DNA from: Puccinia triticina | Lineage: Eukaryota > Basidiomycota > Pucciniomycetes > Pucciniales > Pucciniaceae | NCBI RefSeq assembly: GCF_026914185.1 | Contig: NC_070563.1 | Span: 1,798,001-1,862,000, forward strand | DNA length: 64,000 bases | Direction of reading: 5' to 3' | Shown: positions 22,482 through 32,509 of the stretch, in pieces | How the letters are laid out: every line of letters starts with the position of its first letter | How positions within the stretch are numbered: position 1 is the first letter of the stretch | Made by a program: the position numbers and the translations under genes | Notes under the pieces: generated by a model | Databases searched by the model: none | The model's input: only the letters and a program-made list of their open reading frames with translations | Told to the model about the DNA's origin: nothing

Positions 22482-23084
22482 GTTGATTCTTCTTGATTCC
22501 TAGTTTCGTGATGTGACGATCCTCTGCTAACTGTTACTGTGCTCTGAAAAAGAAACAATAATCTCTGGTCTCTGGTTTCTTTACCAGGGCAATTTGGGGG
22601 TGTTCTTTCTAAAAAAAAAAAAAAAAATTACTTATCAATCTGGGAAGTACTGTAGAACAGTCCACTGATTTATCCAGCTACTTAGGGTCTCTTTCCCGTC
22701 TTCTCGAAAATAAATCGGTCTGCTCCTCGAGTAGTTCCAAAGGTCTTTTTAACCGTGTCCTAACTTATCCAGCTACTTAGGGTCTCGTCCCGTCTTCTCG
22801 AAAATAAGTTGGCCTGCTTCTTCAAGAGTCTTGGCTCAGAATGGTAGTAAGTTCGTTCCTTTTTCAGAGGTTTGTAATCGTTTTGTTGGATGGTTTTAAA
22901 ACTTGACTAGTTGTTCAACAGAATAACTGAATATGCCGTTGAGTATATGGTTTTGTTGATGAATTTGATTCCTCTCGCCGCTTGAAGTTGAGATCCGTAG
23001 ACAATGGTTCTTTAGGTTATATGGTTGAAATCGATTATCCGTTGTCGATTGAACAAAGTTATCCTATCACGTTGGGGACTCCCT
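22482..23084 (-). other. E2 5' leader with a repeated block
   Basis: The untranslated region between the 5' LTR and gag. It holds two direct copies of a roughly 58-bp block (about 22668-22725 and 22763-22820; shared core TCCAGCTACTTAGGGTCTC). The primer-binding site adjoins 23084 (minus strand AAGGGAGTCC); no tRNA is assigned. Confidence 0.6.
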
Positions 23085-23174
23085 TGTAAGACTCAAAAGT
23101 GTTCCTGAGAACCTTTTGCTGAATGGAGAAGGGGATGATGGAGGTGCAAACTCTGCCCTTCTATACTATCAGAT

Positions 23175-23206
<32 letters not shown>

Positions 23207-24012
23207 TTAATGAAGTGATAGGGTTGGTTGGTTCAAGATGAGCTTGTTGATGACACTGAATAATTTGTTGTTTATTGTTAATGTAAGGGTTGTTATGTAT
23301 GTAGGTTGTTAAGTATATATAAGGCTGTAACTGTAAATGTTGGGGTGACTGTGATTGGTGAGTAATGAACTCAGGAGCTGACAACTGGGGAGGAGAGAGC
23401 TCCTTATATAGACAAAAGTGGAGCCCCAGAGGGCTTGTGGGTTAGGGTTTCAACTAATCTAGACAACAGTGTGAGGGATTTTAGCTGGTGGGAGTAGATA
23501 CAAATGATGTCATACTGTGTCAGGGGTACATAAATGATGTCATAAGAATGCAGTAGGGCCGCATGAAGGCTGCGTAAAGTGACAGTAGACTGCATGAGTT
23601 GACAGGTGGATGCAGGGGGTGCATAAATGAATTCTGAGGCTGCAGAGTCAGTGTGTGATGACATCATAATATGGAAATAGAAGAGTACTTGATAATATGT
23701 AATGACTGTAGTCTGATGGGGAGATGTATGTTTGTATCCGGTGATGTGTATAAGCAAAATACTGTGATCCTTGACTTGAGGCTGGTGACAGGCTGGTGAC
23801 TGGGTATGTTGAACGTGTGATGGGTGTCCAGTGTCCAAAGAAGTGTAGGTTCCAATCCAGCAGGGTTCAGGTGATGCTTCCAGTGGTGACTAGGGGTAAA
23901 ATTGGCCGTAGAATCCATTTATGAGGTCTGTTTGATGTTATCTTGAGGCGTATTGTGAGTAAATATCTGTATGAGAAAAAACTTTTGATTTTTCACTTTT
24001 CCGTCTACCACA
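23085..24012 (-). mobile_element. 5' LTR of E2
   Basis: 928 bp, same termini and all but one base the same as 12088-13015. Followed by the target duplication CCGC at 24013-24016, after which the EA LTR resumes. Confidence 0.95.
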
Positions 24013-24333
24013 CCGCTTGGGCTGTCATGGCTCACCCGCTGACGCGCCGCTGCTACCAGTCCACGTGTGTAGTCCCGCCGCAGTCCAGCCCTGTCTTTTT
24101 CCGCTCCAATCCAAATACCCGATCCGAAATCCGCAATCCGCAATCCGTAATCCGCGATCCGTGCATTCCAATCCGCGCGTGACTTTCCGTAAGCTTTCCT
24201 AGCGTGCTTTCCTGACCTCATCCTCAGTGCTTATGTCACCGGAATGCACCCTGCCTGAGCGGCGTTGTGCATTCCCCGCCTGGGCTATCCCTGCGTGGAC
24301 ATTCTACCGCGCTCGCCTATATAAATCACCACA
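24013..24333 (-). mobile_element. EA 5' LTR, right part
   Basis: It continues the LTR interrupted at 12087 and ends TATATAAATCACCACA. The homologous LTR ends are at 27621 (E3) and 57386 (E4). Its outer flank is CCGA, then E3 RNase H, so EA was inserted into E3 pol. Confidence 0.85.
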
Positions 24334-26388
24334 CCGACACGTGCACCACTTCGAAAGAAAACAGCTGCAAGGATGCCACCCACCGCGTCATAGGGGCATT
24401 GGGCAACAATGGACAGTTGATCATCCGCACCAACGCCCCCGCATCGACCAGTAATTCGAAATAGACGCCCCACAGTATGTGTTGCAATCTCCGCACGATT
24501 TTTGCCACTCCGCACAGCTCCAACTTCGGCTGAGAATACCGCAACTCCACATCTGTAAACGTCACCAATTCATACAGCACGGGCCAATCCTTCCCGTCCT
24601 CTTCCTGGGTGAGTACTCCGCCCGCACCAAACTCACTTGAGTCCACTGCCAAACGAATTCTGCCGTTATCGTAGTTGAGTTCCTTTAACAAGATCTTTTG
24701 GCCTACTATGTCCTTCAGCATTGCAAACGCCTCATCACACTCTTGGGTCCAGTTCCACTCCACATTCTTGCGTGTCAATCTCCGCATTGGACTCGCAATT
24801 TCCGCAAACCTCTCAATAAACATGCGCACGAAACTGCATAACCCGAGTAACTGCAGGATATGAGATGCCGTGCGTGGTTTCAGCCAATCCAGTATCTTGT
24901 TCCGCTTAGGTTCTGCGACCCGCCGTCCGTCTTTAGACACCTCGTGCCCTAGGACCTCCAGCGCCGGTACACAAACCGCAAACTTCTTTCCTGAAACTGT
25001 AAGGCCTGCTTCCTCGATCCAAAACAAAACCCGCTCCAGAGCCACCACGTATTCCCAGATAAACCGACGAATATTAGGATTCTCCGCCAAGGTCGCTCCG
25101 CCGTAGTCACTCCTTGGTCCTTTCACGGCCGCATCATCGATAAATATCTACGCCGTATGAGGTAACTCATCCTGAAGGATCCAGGACATCTGCGCCTGAT
25201 ACACCGCCACCAAATTAGTAGCCCCCTGCGGAAGCCGAGTAAGCTGCAAGCGCCCCAATTGCGTCTCGAACACCGTCAGCAGCCTTGACTCCGTATGCAA
25301 TTCCCGCTGGTCATATCCGCCCATTACGTCCACCAGACCATAGCAAACCCGCCCCGCCATAGTGTCAATAAACTCCTCTATGCGTGGCGGCAACCCAGCG
25401 TCCCTTATAGTGACCGAATTAAGCCGTTGCAAGTTGTGCACGATCCGCAGACTCTTCTTGTCCTGCTTAATTACCTCAAAGATCGGACTAGAGTAGCTGG
25501 AGCATGATTGCCCATACAACCCCGTCCGCAACCGTTCCCGCACCAGCTCCGTCATCTCTCCCCAAATCGCCGCTGGTATAGGGATGGGCCGTATCTGCCA
25601 TGGCTCATGCGGAACCATGGGTATTCGATAAGGATCCCCAATACTCCGCTTGAGTAAGCCCCGATCTTCCGGTCCGAATGACAACGCCTTCTCCCGCAAC
25701 GTGATGGCTTCGGCCAATAAGTGGAACTCCTCCTTGTGGAGCCATTGCGGTGGCCCAAAGTTGAGACTGGCCATCCGTTCCGCCGTAATCCGCTTCGTCG
25801 GCTCGAACCTTGGCGGGACCCGGTGCAAAGGTGTCTTGAACGGATCCCGGCTCTACTTGATCTCCCTCAATGGCGGGTTGAGCTCCTGCGGCATCGCCAT
25901 GTTCCGCGGCCGCACCTTCTTTGCCACCGGTTTATACCTTCCCCCGTTGACTTGGCCCATTCTTGCTTCACCGTCGCCGTCGATCGTCCTGGCTACAATC
26001 AAACCCCTGCGCGGACGTCTCATTTCGCTCACGACCGTGGCACAATGGTAGGGTTTTGTAGAAAGCCGACTCGGAAGTGCATACTTGGGAGGACTTACTT
26101 GTACACTGCTCGCCTCCGCCGCGCAGCTCCCAATTTCCGCACCAATTTTTCCGCTCTTGTCCATTCCCGCTTTCCACTTGTCACTCGTCCCTGTCGCAGA
26201 GTAACGGCTCACCACAGTGGCGCTGTGGTAGTGCTTTGATCCTTCCACACTCAGAGATGCACACGATGGAAAGCTCACTTTGGTGTTGAACTGCCTCGCC
26301 GTGCCTTCGCCAATACCCTCCCGCTTCTTAAATGTCGACCGTCCAGGCTGAGCCGAAGCCTCCTCCGCCCGCATAGCTCGGCCGACAA
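24334..26388 (-). pseudogene. pol: E3 Pol (RT and RNase H), cut by EA and carrying stops
   Basis: Reading leftward there is a pol start block (RYKPVAKKVRPRN), RT with an intact IFIDD motif, and RNase H (VDSSEFGAGGVL, then VDAGALV), up to SFEVVHV where the EA LTR begins. Integrase is missing here and is expected left of the window. Two in-frame TAG codons are visible, at 25853-25855 and 25148-25150. Codon use is CCGC-rich, distinct from E1. Confidence 0.85.
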
Positions 26389-27240
26389 CTAAAAATCCTC
26401 CGCGGGAGGCTCCGCACAGTGATGCAGTGCCCCATCGCCCACCTCCGTCACCCAATCTCCGCTTTGAGGCTGGCAGATGATCGTCTCGTACCGCTTTCTG
26501 TGAGTCCCTTCCCCCCGCATCACTTCCTCTTGCCTTGCGGGACAGAAACGCAGCTGCGCTCGAAAGGCAAAGAGCGCTGGTCGACCAAGGATGATCTTGT
26601 GAGACCTAGTCAACAAGAACAATAACTTCTTGACCACTCTCGCCACCTCCACGGTCTCCGCCTCCGCAACCCCATCCACTTCACGAGTAAACCCACCCAT
26701 CGTGCGGATTTTTATGTGAGTCTTCCGCAGCACCAAGTTAGCCTCCGATGCCAAATCCGCCGGGAGAATGTTGATCATGGACCCCGTGTCAATCATAGCC
26801 CATTTTGTGACGTTTCCTACCCTCATACTCACGTATCCCAGTGGGCAGGACACGGCCGTAGATGGTAGAACGGGAATTGAGTCCAGCGAGTGTCCAAACT
26901 CCGCACACTTAACCTCCGCAGTTTCCGCGTTGATGGTGACAGCCGTCGCCGCTGGCTTCCTCTCACCTGACGCCTCTTTCAACACGCTGATCATCTCATC
27001 CGCCATCACCGGGGAAATTGCCGCCAGCTCCCTCAAGGTAAGGGCTACCGTGGTTTGCCCGCCCATTGCTTGCCGTGCAACTTCTGCCGCCTTTTTCTTG
27101 TTGCCCCCCGCCACCGGAGCTACCGGAAGCTGCTTGACCGGCTCCGGTCTGGCTCTAGAAGCGGGAACGGGATCCAAATCCATCTTCTCCAAACGCTCCC
27201 CTAAGAAGACTTCCCCCGTTTGCACGCACTGTAGAGACTG
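26389..27240 (-). pseudogene. gag: E3 Gag C-terminus with protease
   Basis: It contains an aspartic protease with MIDTGSM and a later LGRPALF. The capsid and zinc-knuckle part are gone: the frame runs into a tRNA-like insert at 27253. The loss of gag start, leader and the LTR start suggests a deletion with the tRNA-like DNA at the junction. Confidence 0.8.
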
Positions 27241-27252
27241 TAAAATGAAGAT

Positions 27253-27337
27253 GTGTCTGGTGAGAGTTGAACTCACGACCTCAGCTAAGCTGAGACACAT
27301 ACTAGAGTGCTGCCTTTACCAACTAGGCTACAGACGC
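27253..27337 (-). tRNA. tRNA-like sequence, class II shape, possibly SINE head
   Basis: Read on the minus strand it has a 7-bp acceptor stem with one mismatch, an A box TAGCCTAGTTGG, a D stem GCCT/AGGC, a long variable arm CTCAG/CTGAG, and a perfect T arm GTGAG-TTCAACT-CTCAC. The anticodon stem pairs poorly, so I do not assign an isotype. It is either a degenerate tRNA-Ser/Leu type gene or the head of a tRNA-derived SINE. The following 27338-27440 (no gene) would be its body. Confidence 0.5.
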
Positions 27338-27445
27338 TTGTGGCTGCCAGCTGGGTGGTTGGTTGGTAGTGCTCATGGGTCGATCCAACAGCCCTCCATA
27401 CTGTGGTGATACATCATGGTAGCAGACTAACAGACAACTCAACAA

Positions 27446-27621
27446 TCCGTGCATTCCAATCCGTGTGTGACTTTCCGTAAGCTTTCCTAGCGTGCTTTCC
27501 TGACCTCATCCTCAGTGCTCATGTCACCGGAATGCACTCTGCCTGAGCGGCTTTGTGCATTCCCCGCCCGCGCTATCCCCACGTGGACGTTCTACCGCGC
27601 TTGCCTATATAAATCACCACA
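27446..27621 (-). mobile_element. E3 5' LTR remnant
   Basis: About 176 bp matching the right end of the EA LTR (24158-24333 area) and ending TATATAAATCACCACA. The left part is lost. The outer flank is CCGT. Confidence 0.8.
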
Positions 27622-28003
27622 CCGTCTTCGCATACATCTACAGGTGTGTTTCTGCCTCAGCTTTGACCATCTGTCTTCTATTGTGGTTTCCCCCCAAAGC
27701 ACTCACTCATTTTTTGCGGAGATTTTCCCGCCCGCGTTTGATGCAGAGAAGTCAGACTCTCAGGACTTTATTGAGGTGTAGAGCTTAGCCCCCTTGCTTT
27801 TGCATCCCTAATTGTTCGCAAGGACCGGGCTCTCTGGGGGAACAATCGGATGTGCCAGGATGTCGATGAAGAGCGAGAAGCTCGGCCAACCAATGTCGAG
27901 GTTACAGCGAGGATTGCCGAGATCAATGCCAAACAAAATGACAGCAACACCAACGCTGATACTAACGCCAACGCTGATACCAGTATCAATAGCGGTCTAG
28001 AAT
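27622..28003 (+). pseudogene. tail of another antisense-type accessory gene
   Basis: An open plus-strand stretch ending FFAEIFPPAF...DFIE, a possible short intron (GTGTAGAG...CGCAAG, 27777-27825), then a frame with EEREARPTN and an Asn/Ala/Asp repeat (NTNADTNANADT), stop at 28001-28003. Its layout (helix, intron at the same relative place, charged tail) resembles the E1 and E2 antisense genes. The 5' part would have been cut off by E3. Homology is inference. Confidence 0.4.
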
Positions 28004-28099
28004 GATATACCGATCTCCTCTTTTATTCTTATATATCTTTTCTGTTGTTCTTTCTATTTTTTTGCTTGCAATGAAAATAATCCGGGCTTCCTGTTGGGA

Positions 28100-28400
28100 T
28101 GATGCCGGATTGATATGTGTAATATTTTTGAAAATATTATGAAATCCAGGGCAGTGTTGAAAATATTTCACTCAATAAAATTGAGGCAGCAAAATATTGT
28201 GAGCAATAAATTTGGTTCTCATGAATATTTTGTCCAACAAAATGTGGATATCAGAATATTTTGCATCATAAAAATGGTTTAATAGAATATCTTGTGAGAT
28301 AAAACTTGGTTAACAAAATATTTTCCTGGATATGTGGTGGGATTCGAGATATTTTCCCAAACATTTTGGTTTTCTCATCAAGAATATCTTCAAAAAAATT
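28100..28400. repeat. AATATT-rich degenerate repeat
   Basis: Repeated palindromic words (AAAATATT, GAATATTTTG, AACAAAATATT) at about 30-bp spacing. Related material lies at 29660-29780. No gene is seen. Confidence 0.6.
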
Positions 28401-28405
28401 GCAAA

Positions 28406-29670
28406 AACCACTCTGAGTATGGAGGCGCTGGACCGACATGTTGCACAGCTTTTTATTTTTTGCAGTGTCTTGAATTTTTTTTGCACTGGCATTTTTTTTA
28501 TACAAATTCATTCTCCAAGATGGCCAGAAGCCATTGGATTATTGGTTTCCACTGTGACACAACCACATATACAGACCAATATGTATATAAATATGTACAT
28601 AAGGGCTACTGTGGCAACTCTGCCTACTTTATGCACCGCATGGGTACAAAAGCAATGCCTTTAACCATACACAAAGGCCATCTGAGGATGTCCTACGAGT
28701 CTTACAGCTTGCTGGATGTCCTTGCAGAGGTTAACGGCTTGTTGAGTGGACTTGGGTCCCTGCGGGACGGGGCCCGTCGACTCAGTTAAGTTAGAGTGAT
28801 TTGCGGAGGCTCCCTTCGCAAGGGTTACTTCGCGTCAGCCAGGCTGCACCAGGCCCTCCAAAGAGAGTCTGGTGTAAGTTGGCAAATCACTTGACAACCC
28901 TTTTTCTTCTTATCCAGTCAATAATGCTTTTTTTGCTGGAATAAAAGGAAGAGGTGGTCTCAATTCCTCAGCTTATATGCTCTGAAATGCTGTTCTGACT
29001 CTCCTGGGCACCTAACCAACCCCCAATCAAGTCAGAGAGGAGCATGATAGAGAGAGCACAAAAGGCAGCATGTAACCAGCTTGACCAACTCTTCAGGGCA
29101 CCTAACCAACCCCCTGTTGAGTGATAAAGAAGTTGCCGAGAATGATGGGGGGGTTGAAGCGGGTTAAAACAGAAGAGGTATATATAGGAACCAGGCTGCT
29201 CTCCTGCCTGGTGAGGTACTTGTACTATTACAGGATTTATAACCAATCCTGACACTGACACGTGATTGAGTACTGCTACCATTGTATACATACACTGATA
29301 CAGACTGATACTGATCCCACATGTTTGGTGGATGCTCGAAGCGGAAGCAAGGAAAGATGGCTAGATTCAAAACATGAAACTTGATTGACCAGAATTTCTG
29401 GTTCAGAGCCATTTTTGTCTAGGAGTGTCGGCTCAGGCACCATGTTTGGCTAGGAATGTTGGCTCAGAGCCATGGTGGCTTTTTTGTTGCGCCAGAGGCG
29501 CCGTCAGACCACGCCAAAGTGGCCGGATTGTCGCTCTGAAAGCATAACAATGGCCGCTTTGTCGGTTCATTTGTCCATTTTGTTGTGGATTCACCGGCAT
29601 TTCACAAAAAAAACACAAATTTGGCCGTTTTTGTTGGTCCAGCGCCTCCATGCTCTGAGTGGTTTCTGAG
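28406..29670. mobile_element. inverted-repeat element, non-coding
   Basis: 28406-28437 and 29634-29668 are inverted copies (core GGAGGCGCTGGACC on the left, GGTCCAGCGCCTCC on the right), with CCACTCTGAG outside. Just outside the right end is the palindrome AAACCACTCAGAGTGGTTT. Only short open frames lie inside. It looks like a non-autonomous DNA transposon of about 1.2 kb; the duplication is not resolved. Confidence 0.5.
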
Positions 29671-29895
29671 ATATTTTCAAAATATTTGGGGGGAAATGTC
29701 CCAGAAAATATTTCCTAAATTTATGCAAAATATTCCAGAAACCACTCAGAGTGGTTTCTGAGATATTCTCAAAATATCACAAACGCGGATGCTGTGACTC
29801 GTTCCTGGCAACGTCCGTTCTGAATGAACTGGAAAATATTTCCAAGCCGGATTCCATCCGGCTTTGGGATATCTTTTTGCACCCGTGGTGTATAC

Positions 29896-30371
29896 CAACA
29901 CTGGGTCACTACGCTACGCTACGCTATTTCAGCGCTACGCGTTAGCGTAGCGGCAAAAAGCACCCCTCAATTTTGCATAGCGTTAGCGCGCTGTTAGCGC
30001 CGCTACGCTGCGCTAATTTTCAGCGGCGCTAACAGCGCGCCAATTCTTTGTTAGCGTTAGCGCGCCGCTACAGTCGCTACGCTACGCTGCGCTGCGCTGC
30101 AGCGCTTTTAGCGGAAAAAAGCCCTTTTTTCCCGCTAAAGGCGCTGTAGCGCAGCGTAGCGCGCGCTCTTTTGCGCCCTGCATGTGTAGCGTTAGCGCAA
30201 TTGCGCGCATCTGCGCTAACGCTACGCTATCAGCTAAAATAGCTGCGCACCGCGTGCGCGTAGCGTTAGCGCATATGCGTGCAATTGCGCTAACGCTACG
30301 CTAAAAAATAGCGCATTTGCGCTGCGCTACGCTACGCTAACCGCTATGGTTAGCGTAGCGACCCAGTGTTG
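29896..30371. mobile_element. TAGCG-palindrome MITE, copy 1
   Basis: 476 bp with inverted termini CAACACTGGGTC...GACCCAGTGTTG. It is flanked by TGTATAC at 29889-29895 and 30372-30378; the next base also fits an 8-bp duplication. The interior is almost wholly built of CGCTA, TAGCG and CGCTAACGCTA words and can fold in many ways. Copy 2 is at 53613-54069 in the opposite orientation. TIR form and a 7-8 bp duplication suggest the hAT superfamily. Confidence 0.85.
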
Positions 30372-30378
30372 TGTATAC

Positions 30379-31075
30379 CCCTTGGTGGCCTGTCAGTACA
30401 CCGGCCATCAAGACAAAAACACTAAACTCTTGATGGCCCGTAATGGCCGGACATTGAGAGCAAAACTCTTTTCTCAATGTGTATACACGTCACCCTCGAT
30501 GGCCCGTCAGTACCGGCCATTGAGAGGAACATAATACACTCTTGATGGCCTGAAATGATTAGCCATTGAGAGGACATACACACCTTGCACATTGACCCAA
30601 CTGGTCATCCAGAGCAAAGCGCTGCACTCTTGATGGCCAGTCAGCGCAGGCCATCAAGAGTGTAGTATATTCTTCTTGATGGCCGGTACTGACGGGCCAT
30701 CAAGTGGGGTGTGTATGTCCTCTTGATGGCCAATCAGTCCAGGCCATCAAGGGTGATGTGTATACACATCAAGAAAAGAGTTTTGCTCTTGATGGCCGGC
30801 CAGTACGGGCCATTGAGAGTTTAGTGTTTTCGTCTCAATGGCCGGTGTACTGACAGGCCACCGAGGGGTATATGTGTCACCTTTGGATGGCCGGTCAGTA
30901 GCGGCCATCAAGAGTGCAAACAGTGCCTTACTCTTGCTGGCCGGTACTGACCGGCCAACGAGATAATGTAGGGTGTTCCTCTTGATGGCCGGTACAGACG
31001 GGCCATCAAGGGAGGTGTGTGTGTCCCCTTGATGACCGGTTAGCACCGGCCATCAAGGGAGTTGTTCTTTCCTCT
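30379..31075. repeat. hairpin array 1 (CTTGATGGCC/GGCCATCAAG)
   Basis: About 15 short hairpins, each two arms of about 10-12 bp around a 6-12 bp loop, separated by 15-35 bp. The clearest is at 30627-30660, with 12-bp arms CTCTTGATGGCC and GGCCATCAAGAG. The left part (30380-30510) is also an inverted copy of the right part (about 30745-30880), so hairpins lie within a larger hairpin. Scattered short frames are artefacts. Confidence 0.85.
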
Positions 31076-31262
31076 TGCACCTGCCACTGAGAATGGCAGG
31101 TGACAAAATCTACAACAGGTGACAACACACCTGGGGCGCGGGTTTGAATTGGAATCTAGATTACGTCAGTGCGGCAAAATCCAGATTACGTCACCTGTTT
31201 GCTGGCAGTGAGAGGTCAGTACAGTTGCGCAAGGCATCCTACTGTACAGCCTCACCTGCAAC
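31076..31262. other. flank of the hAT element
   Basis: No gene. It contains GAGGTCAGTACAG, resembling the D arm of tRNA-Asp, followed by a 21-bp block (about 31212-31232) whose reverse complement is at 35774-35794 beside a broken tRNA-Asp. It ends with the hAT target duplication CCTGCAAC (31255-31262). Confidence 0.4.
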
Positions 31263-31267
31263 TCAGG

Positions 31268-31440
31268 ATGCAAGTGGGTCGGGTCGACCCGACACCGACC
31301 CGAGACCCGTCGGGTCTCGGGGCGGGTTCGGGTAGCCTATTTGTGATTTTGACCCGACCCGCCCCGACCCGAGGACTAATGAGGTTAGGGTTTGGGCACG
31401 TGTTTATCATTTTGGGTTGGCCCAAAGACCCGGCTATGAC
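31268..31440. repeat. hAT subterminal repeats, left
   Basis: Many GGGTCGGG, CCCGACCC and ACCCGTCGGG words in both orientations, with matching words at 34895-35040. Subterminal short repeats are transposase-binding sites in characterised hAT elements; that role here is inference. Confidence 0.7.
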
Positions 31441-31601
31441 CCGATTAGGAGCTGTGACTTGTGAAATTTCTTGACATGTCTCTTATTGTCGTGCAAGCGC
31501 GGGCCGTGCTTGGGGAATCCCCGGGGGGGCCGCAGGAAGGCGGCCTGCCGCTGATCCACATCCAGCCTGCCACCACCAACCCACCACCCACCACCGCCGA
31601 A

Positions 31602-31868
31602 TCCATTGATCCACTGCTGCCGAGTCCATCAACTCCACCACCACCACCTGCCAACACAACAAGGGGCGGATTCCTTTGAGACGCCCGCGGTGACTCAGAG
31701 CAAATCCGTCGCAATCACCCTCAACTGCCGGCCGCAATCCATCGATCCACCGCTGCCGAGTCCATCAACGCTGCCACCGCCACCCGCCAACACAACAAGG
31801 GGCGGATTCCTTTGAGACGCCCGCAGTGACTCAGAGCAAATCCGTCGCAATCAACCTCAACTGCCGGC
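31602..31868. repeat. 133-bp tandem duplication inside the hAT
   Basis: Two direct copies sharing GGCGGATTCCTTTGAGACGC and neighbouring sequence. It lies in the 5' region, before the transposase start. Confidence 0.7.
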
Positions 31869-32509
31869 CGCCTGCAGCCGACCCAAGCCCTGCCTGCCGC
31901 CACCACCAACCCACCGCCGACTGTCGTTGAATCACCACTGCCGCCAATTGTCCAATCACCACCTGTATCAACAATCATCCCATCTTATTCTGCCCCAACA
32001 TCGACGTTCAAGACGGTCGGCGGTCCAACAATGCCTGTCAGCTGGCAAGTAAAACCCTTCTACCCCTTAGATTGCCAGATCAGCTTTTACTACACCATCT
32101 GCACTCCTTACAAGTTTCACATCTTTTTCACTTTCATTTCCCTTGTTATTGACATATGATTTATGCTTCTACCTAGTGATACTTGTAGATGGAAGCTCAT
32201 AAGTTGTACTCGCTGGATTCTATTGTTCCCCAGACTTTCAGAAGAGAAGAACATAATAAACATCTTTTATTCATTCCTCTTTATTTGAAGATACATCAAC
32301 ACATCACTACTTCAAATAGCCAGTTTCCCTCATATCAACAAATCACTGTCCGGAAACTCAAGCCTGACTGTCTCAAATACTTATCACCGGCTGGGCGTAA
32401 ACTCTTTGGATCAGATTCAACCCCATCTACGACTCGGAGCCACTGGATTATCCCAGTAAACTTCCATCGAGTGGATTCACATCTTCCCCGGAGTAACCCA
32501 CCGCTGACA

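Noticed and set aside
26389..26455. Idea that E3 stops come from RIP
   Set aside because: A few stops are visible but there is no general C-to-T skew; E3 and EA are still GC-rich.
29751..29945. Short frame at the edge of the TAGCG MITE
   Set aside because: Runs across the MITE boundary and the AATATT repeat; not conserved.
30379..31075. Resemblance of hairpin array 1 to a CRISPR array
   Set aside because: The units are imperfect palindromes of varying length with irregular spacing in a eukaryotic transposon-rich region; no direct-repeat register and no cas genes.
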